From the NCBI RefSeq assembly GCF_000307875.1, contig NZ_AJLS01000054.1, positions 49,716 through 113,715 of the forward strand: DNA of 64,000 nt, in the 5' to 3' direction. The notes under the pieces are model-generated. The model saw only the letters and a program-made list of their open reading frames with translations. It ran no database searches and was not told where the DNA came from. The position numbers were made by a program, and so were the translations under genes. Below are positions 19,164-26,925 of this stretch, one piece after another (position 1 is the first letter of the stretch; every line of letters starts with the position of its first letter). This DNA comes from Neobacillus bataviensis LMG 21833 (lineage in GTDB: Bacteria; Bacillota; Bacilli; Bacillales; Cytobacillaceae).

Positions 19164-19205
19164 AAGGGTGTCAGGCACCATGTTCACATGGTGCCTGACA
19201 CCCTT
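19164..19205. repeat. Double GGTGTCAGGCACC element overlapping a gene end
   Basis: Arms AAGGGTGTCAGGCACCATG (19164-19182) and its exact complement (19187-19205) flank a TTCA loop. The stop codon of the downstream-facing ECF ATPase gene lies inside the element, so the repeat encodes that protein's last residues. Confidence 0.9.
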
Positions 19206-19981
19206 ATATACTCATCTACTGTTAGTATAGTGTTTTTCATTCCAAGTCTCTCTGCTAATTGGGTGATCCCTGGCGGTTCGACTTTGGCTTGGCTTAAAAT
19301 AGCTTTTTGCGAGAATACGAATCGTGTATCTCCATCGAGAAGGACTTTTCCTTCATTAAACACAATTGTTCGCTCAAAATTCTCTGCAACAAAATCCATA
19401 TCATGGATAATTGTCAGGATCAGTTTATTGTTGTTCTTCAATTCATTGATGATTTCACGAATCTTCTCTTTACCTTGATGATCCTGTGCAATGGTCGGCT
19501 CATCAAAAATAATAATGTCCGTATCCATTGCCACAACGGAAGCGATACAAAGCAGTTTCTTTTCCGATAAACTCAAATCATGAGGATTCATCTCAAGTTT
19601 ATCATCGAGCTCGACCATTTTTAAAGCTTTGATCGCCTGTTTCTCCGCCGTATATTTACCCATTTTAATATTCAACGGGCCGAACATCACTTCTTCCAAA
19701 ACCGTTCGTTTAAAAATTTGATCATTGGGATTTTGAAACACAAGACCAATTGTTCTAGCCATCTCAGCAGCCGTTTTTAATTTTGCATCAAAGTGATGAA
19801 CTAAAATTTCTCCTTCATCCGGTTTCAATAGGCCCTTTAGCAGTTTTACAAAAGTGGTCTTTCCGGCACCGTTTTGGCCAATAATGGCCGTTGAACGCTG
19901 GTCAAACTCTATATTTATTCCCGAAAGCACCCGGTGGCCACCCTTTTTATAGGAAAAAGAAAGATTAGATACCTTGATCAT
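19184..19981 (-). CDS. ECF transporter ATPase subunit with degenerate signature motif
   Basis: 265 residues. Walker A GQNGAGKTT, Q-loop VFQNPNDQIF, Walker B IIIFDEPT and switch IIHDMDF are intact, but the ABC signature reads DLSLSEKKL instead of LSGGQ. In the ATPase heterodimer this would leave one degenerate composite site. The ATG overlaps the upstream ATPase stop (ATGA). The last residues (VSGTM) and the stop codon are supplied by a dispersed palindrome, so the natural C-terminus may have been altered. It is the last gene of a phosphorylase-ECF operon. Confidence 0.9.
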   Translation of the reverse strand: MIKVSNLSFSYKKGGHRVLSGINIEFDQRSTAIIGQNGAGKTTFVKLLKGLLKPDEGEILVHHFDAKLKTAAEMARTIGLVFQNPNDQIFKRTVLEEVMFGPLNIKMGKYTAEKQAIKALKMVELDDKLEMNPHDLSLSEKKLLCIASVVAMDTDIIIFDEPTIAQDHQGKEKIREIINELKNNNKLILTIIHDMDFVAENFERTIVFNEGKVLLDGDTRFVFSQKAILSQAKVEPPGITQLAERLGMKNTILTVDEYIRVSGTM

Positions 19982-20823
19982 CCTATCTGCCCCCTTAAAG
20001 CCTTTTCTGCATCCTCCAAGGTTACAGGGTAACAGTCCGAGCCTGCCTTCTTTATACCTAATGCTTTACACAATCTAGTATAAACAGGTGCAACAACCCC
20101 ATGATCCTCAAGATCCTTCCGCGAAAAAACCTTCTCAGGTGTATCAAAGTCAACCATTTTTCCTTCGTGTAGGAGTAAGACCCGATTGCAATACTGAGCA
20201 ACCTTCTCCATTTTATGTTCAGCCAGAACAACGGTAATCCCCTGTTTGCTAAGCTTTTGAATCGCACTAAAAACTTCCTCAGAGCCCGCAGGATCAAGCT
20301 GGGAGGTTGGTTCATCCAATACCAAAATGTCAGGTTGCATGGCAATAATACTTGCAATCGCCATCCGCTGCATTTGCCCTCCAGATAAATCAAAGGGATT
20401 GTGATCTTTTACCTGCTCAATTTTTAACAGGTCAAGCACGTAATCAATTCTTTCAATAATTACCGGACGGGGCAGCCCAATATTCTCAAGTCCAAAGGCA
20501 ATTTCCTCATAAACCGTCATCTTCGAACCCGTCACCTGAGTGAATGGATTTTGAAACACCATACCTACCTTTAGAGAAATATCAGCAATCGAACTATTTT
20601 TTACTTCCAGCCCGTCCACTAGGACTTTACCGCCGTAAGCCCCTTTATAAAAATGAGGGACAAGCCCGACAAGTGCCTGGCATACGGTCGACTTTCCCGC
20701 AGAGTTTTTTCCAATAATACCGATAAATTCTCCTTCGTTCACTTCAAACGAAAGATCGTTAAGGGCAAGCTTGTCGGATAATGGATATTTATATTTAAGA
20801 CCTTCTACGACTATCTTTTTCAT
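19978..20823 (-). CDS. ECF transporter ATPase subunit
   Basis: 281 residues from ATG 20823, 8 bases after GGAGG; the ATG at 20838 is upstream of that site. Walker A GKNSAGKST, signature LSGGQMQRMA, Walker B LVLDEPTSQLD and switch LAEHKME are all canonical. It pairs with the next ATPase to energise the EcfT/S-component importer. It overlaps the ecfT stop, as expected for a tightly coupled operon. Confidence 0.92.
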   Translation of the reverse strand: MKKIVVEGLKYKYPLSDKLALNDLSFEVNEGEFIGIIGKNSAGKSTVCQALVGLVPHFYKGAYGGKVLVDGLEVKNSSIADISLKVGMVFQNPFTQVTGSKMTVYEEIAFGLENIGLPRPVIIERIDYVLDLLKIEQVKDHNPFDLSGGQMQRMAIASIIAMQPDILVLDEPTSQLDPAGSEEVFSAIQKLSKQGITVVLAEHKMEKVAQYCNRVLLLHEGKMVDFDTPEKVFSRKDLEDHGVVAPVYTRLCKALGIKKAGSDCYPVTLEDAEKALRGQIG

Positions 20824-21587
20824 GTAAAAATCCTCCATGCGACTGCGCCCACTACTAGCAGCATCATCACTGATTGAACTAGTCCGCTATAAGTGTAAGT
20901 CTTTTCCTCATAAAGGTATGTTTTGGGGGACTTTGAATTAAAGCCCCTCACTTCTAATGCCATTGCCCGTTCCTTTGTGTTGATTAGCGACCCGAGGATA
21001 ACCGGGCCCAATAACGGCACGAAAGCCTTGATCCGGACAAGTAAATTTCCTTCTGTCTCCATTCCTCTTGCTCTCTGCGCATCCATAATCGTCTCCATGC
21101 TCGACATCATTTCGGGGATAATTTGAAAAACAGAAACAATCACATAGCCAATTCTAGGTGACATTCCTTTACGGACAAGCGTTTCGACCAGATCTGATGG
21201 TTTCGTTGTTAAAACTAGGATCATAAAGGAACTGACGATATTCGTTACCCGGAGCGTAATCGTTAAGGCATATAGCAGACCTTCTTTATACATAGCAACC
21301 GGGCCCACTTGAAAAAGAACCGTTTCATTTTCCGGCTTAAACAAGCCCTGTATAATAACGACCGTAATCAGCACAAAAAAGACAAAGCCAAAAACAGGAA
21401 CTGCTTTTCGAATGACTTTTGCCACGATCAATAACAGAAGACTAAATCCCAGGCAAACAAAAGAAATCGTGAACGATGGCAGAATAATAGGCAGCAATAA
21501 AGCAAAAAGAATGTATATGAGCTTTGTGACGGGATCAACATCATGAATGATCGATTCCCGATCCACATACAAGCTAATCGATTTCAA
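20820..21587 (-). CDS. ecfT: ECF transporter transmembrane coupling protein
   Basis: 255 residues with several N-terminal membrane helices and the two EcfT coupling-helix Ala-Arg-Gly-type motifs (DAQRARGMET and EVRGFNSK, the latter AxxxRG-like). It transmits ATP hydrolysis to the S component. The start is TTG at 21587 with a GGTGA site; no ATG is near. It lies 33 bases after the S-component gene. Confidence 0.9.
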   Translation of the reverse strand: MKSISLYVDRESIIHDVDPVTKLIYILFALLLPIILPSFTISFVCLGFSLLLLIVAKVIRKAVPVFGFVFFVLITVVIIQGLFKPENETVLFQVGPVAMYKEGLLYALTITLRVTNIVSSFMILVLTTKPSDLVETLVRKGMSPRIGYVIVSVFQIIPEMMSSMETIMDAQRARGMETEGNLLVRIKAFVPLLGPVILGSLINTKERAMALEVRGFNSKSPKTYLYEEKTYTYSGLVQSVMMLLVVGAVAWRIFT

Positions 21588-21620
21588 AAAGTTTCACCAG
21601 CTTTCCTTTAACAAGAAGAC

Positions 21621-22223
21621 TTAATCCAGTGTCTCGATTTTTTCATTATTGTTATATAATTGGACGACATTCCGCGGTAAACCTTTAAAAATACCAAAAC
21701 TGATTAAGACCACTAATAATTTATCCGGTACATCGACAACCAATTCATCAAGCAGCGATGCCAGCCAAGTAGAATCGGTGTTTGCTAGAATAAAAGCAAA
21801 TAAAGCATCACCCCATACATTCCCTGTTTGACCGCCCCAGAAACCAATATTTAGCGGTGTAGATATAACCGTTGCCACAAGCCCAATGATTAAACCGGCA
21901 ACAATCGCTTTCCCCCAGCTGGAAATATAGCCCTTGTAAAAAAGAATACCAACTGCCAAACCGATCGCCACACTTGTAATCGCATAGACAAAGGAAATAG
22001 GATCTGTAAAGCCATAAATAATATTATTAATGGCACCTGCTAAAGCGCCGACAATGGGACCTCCAAGCATCGCGGCTAAAACAGTTCCGATGGAGTCTAA
22101 CCATAATGGCAGTTTCAACAGTTGAGCTAGTAATTTACCAATATAGTTGACACCTACTGCAACTGGAATCAGCACAAGCGCAGCTGTTGATAAACGTAAC
22201 GACCACATGCTTTGTTTTTTCAT
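21621..22223 (-). CDS. ECF transporter S (substrate-binding) component, predicted nucleoside/nucleobase type
   Basis: 200 residues with about six predicted membrane helices. The N-terminus carries AALVLIPVAVGVNYIGKLLAQ and LDSIGTVLAAMLGGPIVGALAG, the kind of small-residue helices S components use to dock with EcfT. ATG at 22223 lies 8 bases after GGGGGG. The substrate is inferred only from the operon: a purine/uridine phosphorylase gene is immediately upstream, so a nucleoside or nucleobase is likely. Confidence 0.8.
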   Translation of the reverse strand: MKKQSMWSLRLSTAALVLIPVAVGVNYIGKLLAQLLKLPLWLDSIGTVLAAMLGGPIVGALAGAINNIIYGFTDPISFVYAITSVAIGLAVGILFYKGYISSWGKAIVAGLIIGLVATVISTPLNIGFWGGQTGNVWGDALFAFILANTDSTWLASLLDELVVDVPDKLLVVLISFGIFKGLPRNVVQLYNNNEKIETLD

Positions 22224-22246
22224 TCTAAAAACCCCCCTATTCATTT

Positions 22247-22993
22247 TCAAAATGTAGAATCATAAGAAACAAAAGCCTCTAGTGCGGTGAGAATTTCTAG
22301 CTCTTCCCCACGCTTACTATTGTTTTTCGCATCGACATAATCATTGATTCCCCCTTCCAAATCCCCTTCTTTTTCGACAACAACATTTAATATGGAAGCG
22401 GTCTTAATGCCGCGCAATCCACCAATCACAAATAGGGCAGCAGTTTCCATATCTGAAGCGAGAATCCCTTTTTCTGACCAGTACTTGTCGATTTCTTGTT
22501 CTTTATCAGTATAAAAGCTGTCATGACATCTGACAATACCTGTGTGATTTTTTGCACCATTCTTTTTTGCTGCATTCATTACATGAAATAGCAACTCCGT
22601 ATCCGGTATAGCTGGATAGGCCTTGTTAATATAGGCATATGATGCCCCGTCATTTCTCACCGCACCGGAAGCAATTACCAAGTCTCCCAGGCGTATATGC
22701 GGCTGCAAGGCGCCGCAGCTGCCAATCCGAATCATCCCTTTCACACCAATATTCTTTAACTCTTCGATGGCAATTCCGGCAGACACTCCGCCAATACCAG
22801 TTGAAGTCACGAAAATAGGGACTCCTTTATAAAAGCCCTTTATAGTTTTGTATTCCCGGTTATGGGCAAGCTCCACTGGATCTTCTAAAAATTTGGCTAC
22901 TTCCTCGACACGGCCTGGATCTCCTGGCAGCAACGCATATTGCACTTCATGTCCGTTTCCAATTCTGATATGTGGTTGTAGGTTAGTTTCCAT
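22247..22993 (-). CDS. Nucleoside phosphorylase (PNP/UDP family)
   Basis: 248 residues. LLPGDPGRV, RIGSCGAL and SDMETAALF are family-1 purine/uridine phosphorylase motifs for phosphate and ribose binding. The enzyme would split a nucleoside into base and ribose-1-phosphate. Start is ATG 22993, 9 bases after AAGGAG; a much longer frame upstream has no ribosome site. It is the first gene of an operon with an ECF importer, so uptake and phosphorolysis are probably coupled. Base specificity (uridine or purine) cannot be set by eye. Confidence 0.88.
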   Translation of the reverse strand: METNLQPHIRIGNGHEVQYALLPGDPGRVEEVAKFLEDPVELAHNREYKTIKGFYKGVPIFVTSTGIGGVSAGIAIEELKNIGVKGMIRIGSCGALQPHIRLGDLVIASGAVRNDGASYAYINKAYPAIPDTELLFHVMNAAKKNGAKNHTGIVRCHDSFYTDKEQEIDKYWSEKGILASDMETAALFVIGGLRGIKTASILNVVVEKEGDLEGGINDYVDAKNNSKRGEELEILTALEAFVSYDSTF

Positions 22994-23267
22994 TTTCATT
23001 TGCTCCTTTTTGAGTTTTAATTGTCGTTTAAATGCTGGGAGATTGGTTGGTTCATATGTATGACTCATATTACGTTCTATTCGTAACGAAAGGGATTTGG
23101 ACTTTCCGATTGGGCGGGTGCTGTTTAGCATCTAGAAGAGGGAGCATTTTCTGTTGTAATAGAAGGAAAACCCCCTACTATATATTACAATTTTACCAAA
23201 GTTAACCGATTTGGTCATTTAATTTAATGAACTGCTCATTTTTCCTAATTTTAACAAGCATAAAAAA

Positions 23268-23292
23268 CCTTCCCCCTAAGAGAAAGGCTTTT
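23268..23292 (-). terminator. Terminator of the GYHHGH-repeat gene
   Basis: On the minus strand CCTTTCTC-TTAG-GGGGAAGG followed by TTTTTT, 18 bases after the stop. The region between it and the phosphorylase start (22994-23267) holds AT-rich leader DNA with no clear riboswitch. Confidence 0.65.
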
Positions 23293-23309
23293 GTAACGAA
23301 TGGTATTAA

Positions 23310-23594
23310 TTACCGTTGTCCTGGATTATATGTGCCGTGGCCGTGGTGATAGCCATGACCGGGATAATAACCACTGTGACCATGATGATAGCCGTGGCCT
23401 GGATAATACCCACCATGTCCATGGTGATAACCATGACCTGGATAGTAGCCGCCGTGACCGTGATGATAGCCAACCGGGGTTGGATAATATCCGCCATGTC
23501 CATGGTGATACCCTTGCCCCTGATAGCTGCCGCCGTGGCCATGGTGATAACCTTGTTCCGGATTTCCAGCATAACCTCCCATTTGTCGCTCCAT
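23310..23594 (-). CDS. His/Gly/Tyr-rich tandem-repeat protein
   Basis: 94 residues: a short head (MERQMGGYAGNPEQ) then six tandem ~13-residue units of the form GYHHGHGGYYPGH. AAGGAGGG precedes the ATG at 23594. There is no signal peptide or membrane segment. The repeats hold about three His each, which could bind metal such as nickel, copper or zinc, and Tyr-rich Gly repeats recall spore-coat or surface crosslinking proteins. Both ideas are inference. It is monocistronic with its own terminator. Confidence 0.8.
   Translation of the reverse strand: MERQMGGYAGNPEQGYHHGHGGSYQGQGYHHGHGGYYPTPVGYHHGHGGYYPGHGYHHGHGGYYPGHGYHHGHSGYYPGHGYHHGHGTYNPGQR
23313..23552 (-). repeat. Six coding tandem repeats (~39 bp each)
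   Basis: The DNA units encoding GYHHGHGGYYPGH are near-identical, notably residues 42-80 where three copies follow with one Gly-to-Ser change. This indicates recent expansion by slippage or unequal exchange; copy number is likely to vary between strains. Confidence 0.85.
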
Positions 23595-23737
23595 TAAGAA
23601 TCCCTCCTTTTTACTGTTTTCTACATAGTGTATGTCTACATCAAAAAATAGGACTAGACTATAGACCATTATGCTGCAGATCCAGTAAAAGTTAGGCTTA
23701 TGGCTGAAGTTGTTTTATAAGGCCGCCGGCCATTGTA

Positions 23738-23882
23738 AGTGAATCTTCACAACTTCCACACAAGTTCACTATAACTTCTACATAAGTTTAGATTAGTATA
23801 AAGGTAACTTAATTAGGAAATATGTTCACAAGAGCTCATTTCTTAAAACTTCCCATAATTTGATTGGTGCCTGACACCAATC
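23738..23882. repeat. ~145-bp direct repeat, copy 1 (downstream of bioB)
   Basis: Matches 25084-25230 over its length with a few differences; the stretches TAAAGGTAACTTAATTAG and the last ~50 bases are nearly identical. It ends in GATTGGTGCCTGACACCAATC (23862-23882) followed on the plus strand by a run of T. The unit looks like a small transcribed element with its own terminator, or a non-autonomous mobile unit. Confidence 0.85.
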
Positions 23883-23936
23883 CTTTTTTTTGCTCAAAAA
23901 ATGCCCCCATCTGTTTAATGGACGCATCATCACTGA

Positions 23937-24950
23937 TTAATATGTTTTTGCAAACGATTGGCTTTCCATTTCAAATGGATTGTCTTCAATTTCAAAACCA
24001 AGATCCTTAATAAGCTGGTAGTCGGCATCTGCGCATTGGCCATCTGTCGTTAAGTAGTCCCCGACAAAAATGGAGTTAGCAATGAATAAGCCTAAATTTT
24101 GCAAGGATCGCAGATTGAATTCGCGGCCTCCGGATATGCGAATCTCCTTTGTCGGATTGACAAACCGAAATAGCGCTAAAATTTTCAAACAGCGAATGGG
24201 GGTAAGCTCATCCAGATTCTCAAGCTTTGTACCCTTAATGGGATGAAGGAAATTAACGGGAATTGAATCCGCATCTAGTTCCTTCAATGCAAAAGCCATA
24301 TCTACAATATCCTCATCTGTTTCGCCCATCCCGCAGATGATACCGGAACAAGGGGAAATCCCTGCTTTTTTTACATTTTCTATCGTCTGGATTCGATCCT
24401 CATAATCATGTGTAGTCGTAATATTTTCATGATAATTTGCACTAGTATTGATATTATGATTAAACCGGTCCACACCGGCAGATTTCAGCTTAACCGCCTG
24501 CTCTTCGGAAACAAGCCCCATACAGGCACAAATTTTGATTTGCTCTACTTCATTTTTAATTTCTTGAACGGCAGAGATTACGGTATCTACCTCATTCGTG
24601 GTCGGTTTCCGGCCGCTCATAACGATGCAATATGTACCTATTTTATTCCTTTTCGCTTCTTTAGCTCCCTCCACAATCGTTTGCTTACTTATTAGAGTAT
24701 ACCGGTCAATATCCGTTTTTGCTTTAATCGATTGGGCACAATAGCCACAGTCTTCCGGGCATAGGCCGCTTTTGGCGTTAATAATCAAATTCAACTTCAC
24801 TCTTTTTCCATAAAAATGTCTGCGAATTTCATAAGCTCCATTTACGAGTGATAAAATATCCTCATCCCTGGATAATAAAATTCCCTTCGCTTCATCCGTT
24901 GAAAGTTTATAACCCTCAATCACGTTCCCTGCCAGTTTGAGCCACTCCAT
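23937..24950 (-). CDS. bioB: Biotin synthase
   Basis: 337 residues. The radical-SAM cluster motif is [13 protein letters not shown] (CxxxCxxC), and later IRISGGRE and [11 protein letters not shown] are BioB hallmarks. It inserts sulfur into dethiobiotin using a 4Fe-4S and a 2Fe-2S cluster. A GAGGTGAAGGT site precedes the ATG. A BirA operator lies upstream. Unlike B. subtilis, where bioB sits in bioWAFDBI, it stands alone here and is flanked by two ~145-bp direct repeats. Confidence 0.96.
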   Translation of the reverse strand: MEWLKLAGNVIEGYKLSTDEAKGILLSRDEDILSLVNGAYEIRRHFYGKRVKLNLIINAKSGLCPEDCGYCAQSIKAKTDIDRYTLISKQTIVEGAKEAKRNKIGTYCIVMSGRKPTTNEVDTVISAVQEIKNEVEQIKICACMGLVSEEQAVKLKSAGVDRFNHNINTSANYHENITTTHDYEDRIQTIENVKKAGISPCSGIICGMGETDEDIVDMAFALKELDADSIPVNFLHPIKGTKLENLDELTPIRCLKILALFRFVNPTKEIRISGGREFNLRSLQNLGLFIANSIFVGDYLTTDGQCADADYQLIKDLGFEIEDNPFEMESQSFAKTY

Positions 24951-24962
24951 ACCTTCACCTCA

Positions 24963-25005
24963 TTTTAATTGTTAACCAACTAGAAAATTAAGTTTACAAT
25001 TAAAA
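24963..25005. promoter_or_regulatory. BirA operator of bioB
   Basis: Dyad TTTTAATTGTTAAC (24963-24976) ... GTTTACAATTAAAA (24992-25005), which matches the Firmicute BirA site (TTGTTAAC, ~15 bases, GTTtACAA). It implies repression of bioB by biotin-loaded BirA. Confidence 0.88.
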
Positions 25006-25083
25006 TTATATATCACACAATCTAATATGGAAATAATTTTATAATAAATTGGGACTTTTCAGGGAATTAGACCTACCATTCCG

Positions 25084-25230
25084 AGTGAAAAATCTTCACA
25101 ACTTCCACACAACTTCCCCCTAAGTTCTACACAAGTTTTTCTTATGATAAAGGTAACTTAATTAGGAAATAAGTTCATAAGAGCTCATTTCTTAAAACTT
25201 CCCATAATTTGATTGGTGCTGACACCAATC
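25084..25230. repeat. ~145-bp direct repeat, copy 2 (upstream of bioB)
   Basis: Second copy of the element at 23738-23882, in the same orientation. It ends with GATTGGTG-CTGA-CACCAATC, one base shorter than copy 1, again followed by a T-run. A TATGATAAAGG segment inside could be a -10 region. Confidence 0.85.
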
Positions 25231-25275
25231 TATTTTTTTTGCAAAGAAAAAGGCCGCATCATTGCCGCCTTCCAA

Positions 25276-25743
25276 TTACAGTTCTTTTAAAAAGTTATCT
25301 ATTTGGTTCCTATGAGTCCGGTCATGATCAATTAGACTGGAGAAATAATCGGCTATTATCAAGCTGCTTTTCCCAACCATAATCTGTTAATGAAATCTTT
25401 CCACTGGTATGTTCTCAATTTGAGAAACGACCTCCGCCCTTCTTACAGCGAATTCATTGATTAGGCGGTCTTTTCCAATTCCCGAGCGTGCATAACGAGA
25501 GGCATCCGCATTTACCCTCTCTACATCCACATTTACTGTTGGAAATTCAGTAGAGCGAATGATAAACGGCAAGCGATAGTCCAATAGAAATTGATCCCAA
25601 GAAATAAAGTGGGAAATCACATCCGCAATCCCCCAGCTCCCTTCCTTAAATGGCCGAAACCAGACGTCATCTGTTAGATCCTTGAGTGATTAACACCAAG
25701 CAATTAAACTTAGTTTTTCTCCAATAATTTGGCGCTTATCCAT
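25276..25743 (-). pseudogene. DinB-family gene with two in-frame stops
   Basis: Reading in one frame from ATG 25743 gives a 155-codon DinB-like protein interrupted by TAA at codon 18 (25690-25692) and by TAA at 25387-25389. Between the stops the protein is intact (ADVISHFISWDQF... IENIPVERFH), and after the second stop it continues with SLIDHDRTHRNQIDNFLKEL, which supplies the expected C-terminal histidines. No shift of frame is needed, so these look like point mutations. Confidence 0.8.
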
Positions 25744-25753
25744 AGTTTCTCCT

Positions 25754-26296
25754 CTACTTCACATTTCTAATATTCGAGAAAGGGAAGATCACAAATTCAC
25801 TTTCACCAATGATTGCAGTTTGCTTAATAAAGCCTAAACCATTGCGGCTATCCATACTTTTTAATCGATTATCTCCCATTACAAAATAATGATTTGCCGG
25901 GACAGAGATTGGGCCAAAGTTCCCTGTTAACAGGCTTCCCATTTCCTCGGCTGCCTTACGATTTTCTGTTAGGTAGGATTCCTTAACGGGCTCCCCATTA
26001 ATCAATAATTGATCATCGTTCATTTCAATCTTATCCCCCGGCAACCCTATGATTCTTTTTACATAATTTTTAGCCGGCCCTTTAATTATAACAACGTCAC
26101 CTCTCTTAAAACTTGTTACATAGTTCATTTTATTCACAAAAATTTTCTCTTCATTATGTAAAGTCGGTTCCATCGATGCACCTTCAACAATATAGGGTGA
26201 AAATAAAAATGTTCGGATAATAACAGCAATACCTGCTGCGATCAATAGTGATTTCCCCCAGCCAAGAAGCTCCATTTTTGAGTTCGAACCATCCAT
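25754..26296 (-). CDS. sipS: Type I signal peptidase
   Basis: 180 residues, the usual size of Bacillus SipS/SipT. One N-terminal membrane anchor is followed by EGASMEPTL with the catalytic Ser, YVKRIIGLPGD with the general-base Lys, and the VMGDNRLKSMDSRNGLG box. It removes signal peptides on the outer face of the membrane. ATG 26296 lies 9 bases after AAGGGGG. The symbol denotes the class; which paralogue it is cannot be told. Confidence 0.9.
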   Translation of the reverse strand: MDGSNSKMELLGWGKSLLIAAGIAVIIRTFLFSPYIVEGASMEPTLHNEEKIFVNKMNYVTSFKRGDVVIIKGPAKNYVKRIIGLPGDKIEMNDDQLLINGEPVKESYLTENRKAAEEMGSLLTGNFGPISVPANHYFVMGDNRLKSMDSRNGLGFIKQTAIIGESEFVIFPFSNIRNVK

Positions 26297-26399
26297 TTTC
26301 AACAACCCCCTTCTACTAATGTTCATACGAAAAATACTGATAGTAATACTATTCGATACCCAGCCAATAAGACCTTTTAAAACTCTAAAAATCCAAAAA

Positions 26400-26430
26400 T
26401 CCCAACACTTGATTCATTTTGGCGTTGGGA
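26400..26430 (-). terminator. Terminator overlapping the end of the response regulator gene
   Basis: TCCCAAC pairs with GTTGGGA; on the minus strand TTTTTGGATTTTT follows. The stop codon at 26414-26416 lies in the loop. Confidence 0.6.
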
Positions 26431-26887
26431 AAATAAATCTATTATTCGCAATTATTTTTTCACGTATTCCGATGAGGTAAAGCCGTTGGTTAATAATGTG
26501 GTCATCGTTCTGTTCCTCCTGATATAAGTAGACCCTGCGCATCAATGTTTTAATGCGGGCTACTAACTCCAATGGATTGAATGGTTTGGTTAAATAATCA
26601 TCAGCCCCGCTCATTAGCCCCGTTATTTTGTCCATATCCTCTGTCTTAGCACTAACCATCATAATCGGAACATGATGCTTGGCACGTAAAATTCTACATA
26701 CTTCCAAACCATCCACTTTCGGCATCATCACATCTAATATGATCAAGTCGATCTTTTCTTTTTCAAATAAAGTTAGTGCCTCTTCACCATTGAAGGCTTT
26801 CGAAATTTTATATCCTTCATTTTGCAAATAAATCGCAATCAATTGAACAATTTCCTTATCATCATCCACTATTAATATATGGCGCAA
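26414..26887 (-). CDS. Truncated OmpR-type response regulator, receiver only
   Basis: 157 residues. Residues 1-120 are an intact receiver domain: VDDDKE acidic pocket, LDVMMPK phosphoacceptor Asp, MMVSAKT and DYLTKPFNP. OmpR/WalR relatives continue with a ~100-residue winged-helix DNA-binding domain, but here the chain ends after a short tail and the reading frame stops in a terminator. No histidine kinase is adjacent. It may be a decayed regulator or a stand-alone receiver acting by protein contact. Confidence 0.8.
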   Translation of the reverse strand: MRHILIVDDDKEIVQLIAIYLQNEGYKISKAFNGEEALTLFEKEKIDLIILDVMMPKVDGLEVCRILRAKHHVPIMMVSAKTEDMDKITGLMSGADDYLTKPFNPLELVARIKTLMRRVYLYQEEQNDDHIINQRLYLIGIREKIIANNRFIFPTPK

Positions 26888-26925
26888 ACAGTATCTCCCC
26901 TTATTGCCTAACTAATCGCTTTCGT

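Noticed and set aside
22994..23267. Riboswitch in the leader of the phosphorylase-ECF operon
   Set aside because: I looked for purine, preQ1 and vitamin aptamer cores and found none that fit.
23738..25230. bioB flanked by insertion sequences
   Set aside because: The flanking 145-bp repeats hold no transposase frame and no clear terminal inverted repeats or target duplication, so they are called direct repeats only.
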